From NCBI RefSeq assembly GCF_000768315.1, contig NZ_AQQX01000003.1, positions 248,001 to 312,000 on the forward strand: a stretch of DNA of 64,000 nucleotides. Direction: 5' to 3'. How positions within the stretch are numbered: position 1 is the first letter of the stretch; the number at the start of each line of letters is the position of its first letter. Position numbers and translations under genes: made by a program. Under the pieces are notes generated by a model. It did no database searches and was not told the DNA's origin. It saw nothing but the letters and a program-made list of their open reading frames with translations. Of the stretch, positions 7,890 through 16,474 are shown piece after piece. Origin of the DNA: Pseudooceanicola atlanticus. GTDB lineage: Bacteria > Pseudomonadota > Alphaproteobacteria > Rhodobacterales > Rhodobacteraceae.

Positions 7890-8297
7890 ATGACCGACAC
7901 ACTCATTTTTCCCGTAGGTGACGACCTGAACAGGCGTCAGGTCGCCTTCTTCCTGCATCCCGACATCACCAGCCTGCCCGACCGCCCCGGCATCTTCGTG
8001 CTGATGGGGCTCGACAACCAGCGCCGTCACCGGCCGCTCTACTTCGGGCTCGCTCACAGTTCCATGCTGGACGAGGTCCCCTACGATCCCGGTTTTGCCC
8101 AGGCGATCCGCTACGGCCTTGTCAGCTTCGCCTCGGCCTACGTGCCCAGCGGCGAAGACCCGCGGGAGCTGGTGACCGAACTCGCCCGCACGCTGGACGC
8201 GCCGGTCAACGCCGCCGCCGACGCCCTGGCCGAGATCGAGGCCGCTCAGGCCGGCATCCAGGCCCAGGCCGCCGCGCGCAAGATCGCCGCGCAGTAG
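7890..8297 (+). CDS. Hypothetical protein, 135 residues
   Basis: Starts MTDTLIFPVGDDLNRRQVAF and contains PDRPGIFVLMGLDNQRRHRPLYFGLAHSS in its core (given here in parts: PGIFVLMGLDN, then PLYFGLAHS), which resembles a small nuclease-like or GIY-YIG-like beta-hairpin only superficially; I do not assign it. The C-terminus is an Ala/Gln-rich helix. The weak AGA-rich site before ATG 7890 is acceptable. It is transcribed against the surrounding sox genes, which shows that the material between soxB and soxD does not belong to the sox operon. Confidence 0.65.
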   Translation: MTDTLIFPVGDDLNRRQVAFFLHPDITSLPDRPGIFVLMGLDNQRRHRPLYFGLAHSSMLDEVPYDPGFAQAIRYGLVSFASAYVPSGEDPRELVTELARTLDAPVNAAADALAEIEAAQAGIQAQAAARKIAAQ

Positions 8298-8545
8298 GCC
8301 CTGGCCGAAACGCTCCGGCTGGCGACGCATCTGCGGATGCGGCACCGTACGGCCACGCCGCGCGCCGGACAGCGCGCCACCTGCTGCGGCGCCATCGCGC
8401 CCCATGCATTGCCCCTCGGACGACAGCATGACGTCACCGCCCGCGCCGGTCGCCCCGCGCGGATGACGTGCCAAACAGGCCATCGCATCAAGATGCAATT
8501 GCTCCGTCATGCCGAAATCGCCTTTCCTCGTCCTGATCTTCTGAC

Positions 8546-9793
8546 CTAGTGCGCCACGCCTGCGGCGACGCTTTCGTCCACGAAACGGCCCTGGCGGAAC
8601 CGGTCCAGCCCGATCTCCGCACAAAGCGGCCCGGGACGGCCATTCGCCATCATGTCCGCCATCGCCCAGCCAGAGCCGGGGATCGCCTTGAACCCGCCGG
8701 TGCCCCAACCGCAGTTGATGTAGCACCCGCCCAGCGGCGTCTGAGAGATAATGGGCGACCGGTCCCCGGTCATGTCCACGATCCCGCCCCATTGCCGCAG
8801 CATCTTCAGCCGCGAGATCATCGGGAAGGTCTCGACCAGCGCCCGCACGGTTTCCTCGATATGATGGAAGGACCCGCGCTGCGTGTAGTTGTTGTAGCCG
8901 TCCGCACCGCCGCCGATCACCATCTCGCCCTTGTCGGATTGCGACATGTAGCCGTGCACCGTGTTGGCCATGACGACCACGTCCATGCAGGGCTTGATCG
9001 GTTCCGACACCAGCGCCTGCAGCGCCACGGATTCGATCGGCAGCTTGAAGCCCGCCTTTTCCGCCATCACGCCGGAATGCCCGGCCACGACGATGCCCAG
9101 CTTGTTGCAGGTGATCGCGCCCTTGGTCGTTTCGACGCCCGTGACCTGCCCGCCTTCCTGGCGCACAGCGGTCACTTCGCATTGCTGGATGATGTCCATG
9201 CCCATGGCCGAACAGGCCCGCGCATAGCCCCAGGCCACGGCATCGTGCCGCGCCGTACCGCCACGCGCCTGCCACAGCCCGCCCAGGACGGGGTAACGGG
9301 GGCCGGAAATGTCGATGATCGGCACCAGTTCCTGCACCCGCTGGGGCGAGATGAATTCGGTCGTCACACCTTGCAGCGCATTGGCCTGCGCGGTGCGCTT
9401 GTAGCCGCGCACCTCGTGCTCGGTCTGGGCCAGCATGATCACGCCGCGCGGGCTGAACATGATGTTGTAGTTCAGGTCCTGGCTCAGCGTCTCGTACAGG
9501 CTGCGCGATTTCTCGTAGATCGCCGCCGACGGATCCTGCAGGTAGTTCGACCGGATGATCGTGGTGTTCCGGCCGGTATTGCCGCCACCCAGCCAGCCCT
9601 TTTCCAGAACGGCGACATTGGTGATGCCGTGGTTCTTGCCAAGGTAGTAGGCGGTGGCCAGTCCGTGGCCGCCCGCACCGATGATGATGACGTCGTAATG
9701 CGACTTCGGCTGAGCCTTCTCCCAGGCCCGCTTCCAGCCGGTATGGTCGCGCAAAGCCTCTCTGGCCAGGGCAAAGGCGGAATAGCGTTTCAT
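8546..9793 (-). CDS. soxB: Sarcosine oxidase beta subunit
   Basis: A 415-residue flavoprotein with the FAD Rossmann motif VIIIGAGGHGLATAYYLG at about residues 35-52 and the motif GGTARHDAVAWG, whose His183 corresponds by position to the histidine that covalently carries FMN in characterised SoxB. The C-terminus carries GWGTGGFKAIPGSG, the substrate/flavin loop of the family. It holds the active site of the tetramer. ATG 9791-9793 follows AGGGAGTCGCCCC. The stop is followed by 250 bases with no convincing gene, then an opposite-strand gene, so it is separated from soxD. Confidence 0.97.
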   Translation of the reverse strand: MKRYSAFALAREALRDHTGWKRAWEKAQPKSHYDVIIIGAGGHGLATAYYLGKNHGITNVAVLEKGWLGGGNTGRNTTIIRSNYLQDPSAAIYEKSRSLYETLSQDLNYNIMFSPRGVIMLAQTEHEVRGYKRTAQANALQGVTTEFISPQRVQELVPIIDISGPRYPVLGGLWQARGGTARHDAVAWGYARACSAMGMDIIQQCEVTAVRQEGGQVTGVETTKGAITCNKLGIVVAGHSGVMAEKAGFKLPIESVALQALVSEPIKPCMDVVVMANTVHGYMSQSDKGEMVIGGGADGYNNYTQRGSFHHIEETVRALVETFPMISRLKMLRQWGGIVDMTGDRSPIISQTPLGGCYINCGWGTGGFKAIPGSGWAMADMMANGRPGPLCAEIGLDRFRQGRFVDESVAAGVAH

Positions 9794-9908
9794 GGGGCGA
9801 CTCCCTCGATTTGGGCGGTGTTTCGAGACTCAGCCATATCAAGGCCGCGCCCGGAACCGTGCCGCAATACGTCGTTTTCTCGCACGATCACGACAAGGCA
9901 CGAATTGT

Positions 9909-9929
9909 TGCCGCATCCAGCCTGCGGCA
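9909..9929. repeat. Perfect inverted repeat between soxB and ccmI
   Basis: TGCCGCA (9909-9915), a seven-base loop, and TGCGGCA (9923-9929). It lies in the 223-base region between the divergent soxB and ccmI genes, about 115 bases upstream of soxB, where an activator or repressor of sarcosine use could bind. It could equally be a structural hairpin. Confidence 0.35.
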
Positions 9930-10016
9930 TGTCGAACCAGCGCCCCCCGATCACGAGGTTTTGCCCTTTTTTGCGGCGCTCGGGAAAGATAGACGGGATG
10001 GAAGGAGAATTCGCAT

Positions 10017-11312
10017 ATGCTCGTTTGGCTGATCCCTGTTCTGATGTCCGCGGCCGTGGCCGGCCTGATCGCACTGGCCGTGATGCGCGCCCGCAAGAGC
10101 GGGGAGGATGACGCCCAGGCCGCACCGGATGTCGAAGTCTACCGCAACCAGCTGCGCGATGTCGAACGCGACCAGGCCCGCGGCACCATTCCCGTGGAAG
10201 AAGCCGAACGCCTGCGCGCCGAAATCGCCCGCCGCCTGATCGCCGCCGATACCCGCGCGGCAGACAAGCAGGACGGCCAGGAACCGCCTCGCCTGCGCCC
10301 CGTTCTGATTGGCCTGCTGGCCATAGTCCTGATCGGCGGCCCGATCGCGCTCTATGCCCGTATCGGCGCGCCGGGCTATCCCGACCTCGCCCTGCAGGAC
10401 CGCCTGGCCGCCGCCGACGATCGCCGCGAAAACCGCCCCAGCCAGGCCGAGGCCGAAGGCGCGATGCCCGCAGGCGCGCTCCAGCCCCAGGGCGAAACCC
10501 CGCCCCCAGAATTCGAAGAGCTCATCGTGAAGCTGCGCGAAGCCGTCGCCGCCCGCCCCGACGACATCCAGGGTCATGTCCTGCTGGCCCGGAACGAGGC
10601 CGCGCTCGGCAATTTCACCGCCGCCTATGAAGCGCAGGAGAAATTGCTGTCGCTCAAGGGCGCGGCGGCGGATGCCACCGATTACCTGACCTATGCCGAC
10701 CTGATGATCCTGGCCGCGGGCGGCTATGTGTCTCCGCAGGCGGAAAACGCCCTGCGCGCCGCGCTGGCCCGCGACCCCGAAAACGGCGCTGCACGCTATT
10801 ACCTGGGCCTGATGATGCGGCAGAACGGCCGGCCCGACGTCGCCTTCCGCCTCTGGGATCAATTGCTGCGCCAGGGCCCCGAGGACGCCGCCTGGATCCC
10901 GCCGATCCGCGCCCAGATCGACGAGGCCGCGCGCCTGGCCGGGGTCGATTACGAACAGCCCCGCCCCTCCGAAAGCCTCGCCGGCCCGTCGGCCGCCGAT
11001 ATCGAAGCCGCCGGAGAGCTGTCGGACGAAGACCGGCAGGAGATGATCCGCGGCATGGTTTCGCGCCTGTCCGACCGCCTCGCCTCGCAGGGCGGCAGCC
11101 CGGCGGAATGGGCACGCCTGATCAGCGCCTATGGCGTGCTGGGCGATGTGGCCCGTGCCCGCGCCATCGCCAACGAGGCGCGACAGGTCTTTGCCGCCGT
11201 GCCCGAAGCCATCCAACAGATCGAAGCGGCCGAGGCCAGCCTGCCGCCCCTGACCGCGACGCCCGAAACTGAAGCCGAAGCCGACGCGCAACCCGAAGGC
11301 ACCAGCGAATGA
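10017..11312 (+). CDS. ccmI: Cytochrome c biogenesis protein CcmI
   Basis: The 431-residue product begins with a membrane helix (LVWLIPVLMSAAVAGLIALA), then the CcmI signature VEVYRNQLRDVERDQARGTI in the first loop and LIADTRAADKQ-like linker, a second helix (VLIGLLAIVLIGGPIALYA, about residues 96-114) and a periplasmic TPR-type region (VLLARNEAALGNFTAAYEAQ; YYLGLMMRQNGRPDVAFRLW). CcmI (CycH) presents apocytochrome c to the heme ligation machinery, which fits the c-type cytochrome NorC in this window. AAGGAG lies nine bases before ATG 10017. The stop overlaps the ruvX start. Confidence 0.93.
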   Translation: MLVWLIPVLMSAAVAGLIALAVMRARKSGEDDAQAAPDVEVYRNQLRDVERDQARGTIPVEEAERLRAEIARRLIAADTRAADKQDGQEPPRLRPVLIGLLAIVLIGGPIALYARIGAPGYPDLALQDRLAAADDRRENRPSQAEAEGAMPAGALQPQGETPPPEFEELIVKLREAVAARPDDIQGHVLLARNEAALGNFTAAYEAQEKLLSLKGAAADATDYLTYADLMILAAGGYVSPQAENALRAALARDPENGAARYYLGLMMRQNGRPDVAFRLWDQLLRQGPEDAAWIPPIRAQIDEAARLAGVDYEQPRPSESLAGPSAADIEAAGELSDEDRQEMIRGMVSRLSDRLASQGGSPAEWARLISAYGVLGDVARARAIANEARQVFAAVPEAIQQIEAAEASLPPLTATPETEAEADAQPEGTSE

Positions 11313-11806
11313 TCCACGAAGAGATCGAGGATTTCGTCGCCGCCCTGCCCCCCATGCGGGCGATTGCCGGGCTGGATTTCGGCGAAAAGACCATCGGCGT
11401 CGCAGTGTCCGACACGTTCCTGTCGGTGGCCACGCCGCTCGACACCGTACGGCGCAAGAAATTCGGCCTCGACTCTGCCGCGCTTCATGCGCTGATCAAG
11501 GACCGCAACATCGCCGGTCTGGTGCTCGGCCTGCCACGCAACATGGATGGCAGCGAAGGGCCGCGCTGCCAGTCGACCCGCGCCTTTGCACGCAACCTGT
11601 CGCGACTGCCCGATTTCGCCGACATGCCCATCGGCTTCTGGGATGAACGCCTGTCGACCGTCGCCGCCGAACGCGCCCTGCTCGAGGCCGACACCTCCCG
11701 CCGCCGCCGGGCCGAGGTGATCGACCACGTCGCCGCCGGCTATATCCTGCAAGGCGTGCTGGACCGTCTGCGCCATTTGCGCGACAAGGGACTCAGTGAT
11801 GACTGA
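11309..11806 (+). CDS. ruvX: Holliday junction resolvase RuvX (YqgF)
   Basis: A 165-residue RNase H-fold protein with IAGLDFGEKTIGVAVSD (first catalytic Asp), LVLGLPRNMDGSEG and FWDERLSTVAAE (second acidic site). It functions in rRNA maturation and/or junction processing. ATG 11309 overlaps the ccmI stop (ATGA), indicating coupling. The 3' end overlaps the DUF1289 start. Confidence 0.95.
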   Translation: MIHEEIEDFVAALPPMRAIAGLDFGEKTIGVAVSDTFLSVATPLDTVRRKKFGLDSAALHALIKDRNIAGLVLGLPRNMDGSEGPRCQSTRAFARNLSRLPDFADMPIGFWDERLSTVAAERALLEADTSRRRRAEVIDHVAAGYILQGVLDRLRHLRDKGLSDD

Positions 11807-12047
11807 CAAGATCTGGAAACGTGACGAGCCGCAGAGCCCCTGTATCAAGGTCTGCGTCATTCACCCGCAGGAGCGGCTCTGCACCGGCTGCCTGCGCACG
11901 ATCGACGAAATCGCGGCATGGGGGCGGCTCAGCCCCGATGAACGCCGCGCCATCATGGCAGAACTTCCGTCCCGCAAACCCCGCCTCCAGACGCGACGCG
12001 GCGGCCGAGCCGCAAGACTCGCCCGCCGGTCATCGGGGGAAAACTGA
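11799..12047 (+). CDS. DUF1289 Cys-rich small protein
   Basis: The 82-residue product carries SPCIKVCVIHPQERLCTGC, four cysteines spaced as in DUF1289, followed by the family's IDEIAAWGRLSPDERRAIM. A structural zinc or Fe-S role is plausible, but function is unproven. GTG 11796 is also in frame; ATG 11799 is preferred because AAGGG lies eight bases upstream. It is the third gene of the ccmI-ruvX string and converges on the next gene with only nine bases between stops. Confidence 0.85.
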   Translation: MTDKIWKRDEPQSPCIKVCVIHPQERLCTGCLRTIDEIAAWGRLSPDERRAIMAELPSRKPRLQTRRGGRAARLARRSSGEN

Positions 12048-12056
12048 GGGTTTGGA

Positions 12057-12794
12057 TCAGGCGGCGAGTTCGTCGTCGCCGTCTTCCTCGCAGACCAGTT
12101 CGATATGGTGCGCACGCACCTTGCCGAACCCTTCCACGACAACCGCGACACAGCGGCCACCCAGGGTGACACAGGCACTGCCGGGGCGCAGCGGGTCCTC
12201 GGCAATGCCGATCCGGCCATTGCCCGCCTCGCCGGGACGATAGGCGATCACGATCTGATCCTGCTCCGGGTCGAAATCCTCGACCAGCGGCGCGTTGGAG
12301 GTATCGGGGATCTCGGCCGTCTTGGGCAGCGGCGCATGTTCGCGAACGGCATCCTCGTGCCGTTCGGCCTGCACCTCTTCCTCGTCATCCGCATCCCAGT
12401 CGTCATCATCCCAGTCGTCGTCCATATCCATGTCCGACCCGGCAATGATGTCATCCTTCGCAGGCTGCGGCGCGGCCTCGGTTTCGGCAACCTCAGATTG
12501 ATCCTCGGCGACGGCATCGTCCAGGTCATCCTCGGACTTGTCCTCGTCGCGGATCACCGGCTTCAGCGCCAGAGACGCGGCGCTCACCGCGCCGTTCTTC
12601 AGGGTCAGCATGTCGCGCGCCTTCCGCGCCACGACGTCGATGCCCAGGACACCGATCCCGGTCTGTCCCTCGGCCTCGTTCAGCGCGTCCTTCGCGGTCT
12701 TCTCGGCCATCGCCTTGCTCTCGGCCTCACCGGTCGACGAGGTGTAGACGACACCGATCGTGGCGATGGTAATCAGAACAAGCAGTTCAATCAT
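12057..12794 (-). CDS. Membrane-anchored protein with Asp/Glu-rich linker
   Basis: A 245-residue protein with an N-terminal hydrophobic segment (MIELLVLITIATIGVVYTS), a helix-forming region, and a long acidic linker around residues 115-150 with runs such as DMDMDDDWDDDDW. The C-terminal folded part reads EDFDPEQDQIVIAYRPGE and GSACVTLGGRCVAVVEG-like, a pattern I associate with short domains in Rhodobacteraceae calcium-linked proteins, though no family is named with confidence. The acidic linker could bind cations. The gene converges on DUF1289. Confidence 0.65.
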   Translation of the reverse strand: MIELLVLITIATIGVVYTSSTGEAESKAMAEKTAKDALNEAEGQTGIGVLGIDVVARKARDMLTLKNGAVSAASLALKPVIRDEDKSEDDLDDAVAEDQSEVAETEAAPQPAKDDIIAGSDMDMDDDWDDDDWDADDEEEVQAERHEDAVREHAPLPKTAEIPDTSNAPLVEDFDPEQDQIVIAYRPGEAGNGRIGIAEDPLRPGSACVTLGGRCVAVVVEGFGKVRAHHIELVCEEDGDDELAA

Positions 12795-12983
12795 GACACG
12801 GCCCTTTCAGTTTGGCCTTTCCACATGGCCTTCCTCGGCTTTCCCCGATTGTGCGCGTGGAATGAGGCCAAGCTTTGACACCAACCTGACTTTGCTTGGG
12901 AACAAAGCCGGGTTTCGCCACATCTTGGTCATGATCTTGGCGACAATCCCGCCAGATCGGCAGGATTGTTCACGGGCAAAAAG

Positions 12984-13805
12984 TCAGCCCATCAGCGCCT
13001 TCCGCAGCATGTTTGCCGCAACCAGAAGGAGAAAAACCCCGAAGACCTGCTTGAGCGGTTTCGGGTTGATCGCATGGGCGATCCGGGCGCCGTAGGGCGT
13101 GGTGATCAGGGTCATCGCGATCACCACCGCAAAGGCCGGCAGGTTGACCGCACCGATGGTGAAGGGCGGCGTGGCCTCCTCGGGCAGGCGCATGAACAGG
13201 AACCCGATCACCGACGGCACCGCGATGATCACGCCGAAGCCTGCCGCCGTTGCCACCGCCCGATGGATCGGCCGGCCATACAGCGTCATCAGCGGCACGC
13301 CGAAACTGCCCCCGCCGATCCCCATCAGCACCGACATGAAGCCCACCAGTGGCGACAGGATCGCGCGGCCCAGCCCCTTGGGCATGTCCGCGCCCAGCCG
13401 CCATTCCGACCGCCCAAAGGCCAGGTAGAGCCCGATGATCATCGCCAGCACGCCAAACAGCGCCTGCAACGCCATCGACCGCAGGGCCGAGGCCGCCAGC
13501 ACGCCGATCACCGCGCCGATGGCGATCCCCGGCCCCCAGGTCTTCAGCAGGTCCCAGTCGACCGCCTTCTTGCGGTGATGCGATTGCAGGCTGCGCAGCG
13601 AGGTCACGATGATCGTCGCCAGGGACGTGGCAAGACACAGCTGCATCAGCTTCTCACCGCCAAAGCCAAGTGTCTGGAAGGCATAGAAAAACGCGGGTAC
13701 AAGGACGATCCCGCCCCCGACACCCAGCAACCCGGCCAGCACCCCCGCAAAGGCCCCGATCACCGCGATCAGCGCCAGCATCGCCATCAGATTCGTCGCG
13801 TCCAT
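12984..13805 (-). CDS. TauE/SafE (TSUP) family permease
   Basis: The 273-residue product has about eight hydrophobic segments and the paired family motifs GVLAGLLGVGGGIVLVP near the N-terminus and LMGIGGGSFGVPLM in the second half. Members export or import sulfite, sulfoacetate, taurine-derived or related organosulfur anions. The substrate cannot be told from the sequence. It is a single gene flanked by noncoding stretches of about 180 bases on both sides. Confidence 0.9.
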   Translation of the reverse strand: MDATNLMAMLALIAVIGAFAGVLAGLLGVGGGIVLVPAFFYAFQTLGFGGEKLMQLCLATSLATIIVTSLRSLQSHHRKKAVDWDLLKTWGPGIAIGAVIGVLAASALRSMALQALFGVLAMIIGLYLAFGRSEWRLGADMPKGLGRAILSPLVGFMSVLMGIGGGSFGVPLMTLYGRPIHRAVATAAGFGVIIAVPSVIGFLFMRLPEEATPPFTIGAVNLPAFAVVIAMTLITTPYGARIAHAINPKPLKQVFGVFLLLVAANMLRKALMG

Positions 13806-13982
13806 CCCGTCCCATCCCGTCCAATCGTTCTGTTGCGCAAGGTCGTGGCAGTTTTCCGCCCGCAGCGCAAGTTATGCTGCACTGCCGCACAAAACGCCGC
13901 CCCGCCTTTGCAAGAACGCCGATTGACCTGTTGGTAAGGCAGGCGTACCGCAAGGCATCCTTCCCTCCCGGAGCTTTCCATC

Positions 13983-15167
13983 ATGTTGCGTCTTGCCCTG
14001 ATCCTGGGCCTTCTGTCCGCCGTTGGTCCCTTTGCAATCGATATGTACCTGCCCGCCCTGCCCCGCATCGCAGAGGCGCTGTCGGCCAACGAGGCTGCGG
14101 TCCAGATCACCCTGACCACCTATTTCATAGGGTTCGGCCTGGCACAGTTGATCTACGGCCCGATGGCCGACGCGCTTGGCCGCAAGGCCCCGCTGCTGCT
14201 GGGGCTGGCGATCTTCGCCATCGGCTCGGTCGGGGCGGCGCAGGCGGGCACCATCGCGTCGCTGGCCACTTGGCGCGCGATCCAGGGCCTTGGCGGCGCC
14301 GCGCTGATGGTGGTGCCCCGCGCCATCATCCGCGACCGCTATACCGGCAACGAGGCGACCAAGCTGATGGCGATGATCATGCTCGTCATCTCGATCTCGC
14401 CCATGCTGGCCCCGCTGGCCGGGTCCGCCGTGATCGCGGTCGCCGATTGGCGCATGATCTTCTACGTGCTGCTGGCGACCTCGATCCTGTCGATCCTGCT
14501 GCTGACCTTCGCGCTCGAGGAAACCCTGGCGCCCGACAACCGCCGCCCGCAGCGGATCGCGCCGCTGCTTTCGGGGGCCAAGCGTCTGCTACGTGACCCC
14601 TATTTCATGGGGCTGACCTTTGTCGGCGGCTTCGGCATGGCCAGCTTCTTCGTCTTCATCGCCTCGGCCTCCTTCGTCTATACCCAGCAATTCGGGCTGA
14701 CGCCGACGGGCTTTTCCATCGCCTTCGCGGTCAATGCCATCGGCTTCTTCGGGGCCTCGCAGGTCGCCTCGCCGCTGGGCGCGCGGATCGGGATCGAGAA
14801 ACTGGTGCGCATCGGCGTGACCGGCTTTGCCGCCATGACCGTGCTGCTGGCGCTGATCGCGCTGGCGGGGCTGGCCAGCTTCCCGGTGATCGTGATCGGA
14901 CTGCTGGTGGCCAATGCCTTCCTCGGCCTCGTGATCCCCACGACCATGGTGCTGGCGCTTGATCCGCACGGCGATATCGCCGGGCTGGCCTCGTCGCTGG
15001 GCGGCACGATGCAGATGCTGGCCGGGGGCCTGATGATCGTGGCCATCGGCCCGTTCTTCGACGGCACCGCGCTCCCCATGCTTCTGGCCATCGGCCTGTG
15101 CGGGATCGTCGCTGCCGGCCTCGGCTGGGCCGTGCTGCGTCCCGACCGGACCGCACGCGAGGCATAA
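13983..15167 (+). CDS. Bcr/CflA-type MFS drug efflux transporter
   Basis: The 394-residue protein has twelve predicted membrane segments. It starts LGLLSAVGPFAIDMYLPALP, the Bcr/CflA hallmark, followed by FGLAQLIYGPMADALGRK (MFS motif A) and RAIQGLGGAALMV. Members export bicyclomycin, chloramphenicol or other small molecules. It converges on dusA; a hairpin of GGCGTGGC and GCCACGCC (15175-15201) lies across the junction. Confidence 0.92.
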   Translation: MLRLALILGLLSAVGPFAIDMYLPALPRIAEALSANEAAVQITLTTYFIGFGLAQLIYGPMADALGRKAPLLLGLAIFAIGSVGAAQAGTIASLATWRAIQGLGGAALMVVPRAIIRDRYTGNEATKLMAMIMLVISISPMLAPLAGSAVIAVADWRMIFYVLLATSILSILLLTFALEETLAPDNRRPQRIAPLLSGAKRLLRDPYFMGLTFVGGFGMASFFVFIASASFVYTQQFGLTPTGFSIAFAVNAIGFFGASQVASPLGARIGIEKLVRIGVTGFAAMTVLLALIALAGLASFPVIVIGLLVANAFLGLVIPTTMVLALDPHGDIAGLASSLGGTMQMLAGGLMIVAIGPFFDGTALPMLLAIGLCGIVAAGLGWAVLRPDRTAREA

Positions 15168-15186
15168 ACGAAACGGCGTGGCGGCC

Positions 15187-16188
15187 TCAGGCGGCCACGC
15201 CCGTCACGGCCCCCAGAGCCTCTTGCACGAGTTCCGGCCCCGCGCCCGGCTTGTGCGCCCCCTCCGACAGGATACGCCGCCAGGCTCGCGCGCCGGGCTT
15301 GCCCGCGAAAAGGCCCAGCATATGCCGGGTCACCTGCCCCAGCTTGCCGCCCTCCGACAGGTGCCGCTCGATATAGGGCAGCATCTGGCGGGCCACCTCG
15401 ACCGGGTCGCTATCGCCCTCGGCGCCAAAGATACGGCGGTCGGCCTGCGCCAGGATCGCCGTCGGATCGTGATAGGCCGCACGGCCCACCATCACCCCGT
15501 CCAGCCCGGCCTCGAGGAATCGTTCCGCTTCGTCCAGCGACGTGATGCCCCCATTCACCGACAGGTGCAGCCCGCCGAACATGCCGCGCATCCGCTGCAC
15601 CAGCTCATAATCCAGTGGCGGGATATCGCGGTTTTCCTTGGGGCTCAGCCCCTGCAACCACGCCTTGCGCGCATGGATGGTAAAGCGTTCGCAACCCGCC
15701 GCGCCGACCCGCGACAGGAATTCCGGCAGCACCTCTTCGGGGGTCTGGTCATCGACCCCGATCCGACATTTCACCGTCACCTCGACCGACACCGCCGCGC
15801 GCATCGCCGCGACGCACTCCGCCACCAGCCCCGGGTCCCGCATCAGCACCGCGCCGAATGTCCCCGATTGCACACGGTCCGACGGACAGCCGCAATTCAG
15901 GTTGATCTCGTCATAGCCCGCCTCTTCCCCCAGCCGCGCCGCCTGGGCCAGCTCTTCGGGGTCCGATCCGCCCAGTTGCAACGCCACGGGATGCTCCTCG
16001 GGCGAGAAATCCAGCAGATGCACCGCCCCGCCGCGCACCAGAGCAGGCGCAGTGACCATTTCGGTATAAAGGAGCGTCTGCCGCGACAGCAGCCGGTGCA
16101 GGTAACGGCAATGGCGATCGGTCCAGTCCATCATCGGGGCGACAGACAGACGCGCGGCCCGATGCAACTCGGACCTACCTAGTTTCAT
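15187..16188 (-). CDS. dusA: tRNA-dihydrouridine synthase A
   Basis: A 333-residue FMN enzyme that reduces uridines in the tRNA D-loop. Motifs are LSVAPMMDWTDRHCR (FMN site), EINLNCGCPSDRVQ (catalytic Cys), TVKCRIGVDD, FTIHARKAWLQGLSP and VNGGITSLDEA, all in order. ATG 16186-16188 has AGGAA five to nine bases upstream; an ATG eight codons earlier (16212) is an alternative. The 286 bases upstream, to the nnrS stop, show no convincing gene. Confidence 0.95.
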   Translation of the reverse strand: MKLGRSELHRAARLSVAPMMDWTDRHCRYLHRLLSRQTLLYTEMVTAPALVRGGAVHLLDFSPEEHPVALQLGGSDPEELAQAARLGEEAGYDEINLNCGCPSDRVQSGTFGAVLMRDPGLVAECVAAMRAAVSVEVTVKCRIGVDDQTPEEVLPEFLSRVGAAGCERFTIHARKAWLQGLSPKENRDIPPLDYELVQRMRGMFGGLHLSVNGGITSLDEAERFLEAGLDGVMVGRAAYHDPTAILAQADRRIFGAEGDSDPVEVARQMLPYIERHLSEGGKLGQVTRHMLGLFAGKPGARAWRRILSEGAHKPGAGPELVQEALGAVTGVAA

Positions 16189-16474
16189 TGGCTTTCCTGA
16201 GCGCTCAGGCATCCCGCATTTCCGTCATTTAGGCCGCGTATCGCGGGTTTTCACGTACAAGGGACTACAGGTGTAGGCCCGAGATCAGATTGGTCTTCGC
16301 GTGCCGAGGCTCTTAGCAGTCCGCGACAAGGGCTTCAAACCAGAGTTACCAGCGCGAAACCCAGTATTCCTTGGCGGGGAAACCTCGATTACAGGCACGA
16401 CCCGATGATCCGGACGCGATCATGCCGAAAGCTATCGGCTGTACCTGCCTCACGTAACCGCGCGCTCCCCTGGA

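Noticed and set aside
8298-8545. Segment between the 7890 gene and soxB
   Set aside because: Considered as a small gene downstream of soxB; no start/stop combination gives a plausible product, so no feature is called.
7008-9842. 944-codon open frame on the minus strand covering soxB and the 7324-8297 genes
   Set aside because: It is a shifted reading of soxB and the neighbouring genes, with no recognisable domain. Its internal ATG at 8508-8510 has a fair ribosome site, but the continuing frame runs antisense to the 7890 gene.
16189-16474. Intergenic segment between dusA and nnrS
   Set aside because: Checked for tRNA, riboswitch and gene remnants; nothing supportable was recognised.
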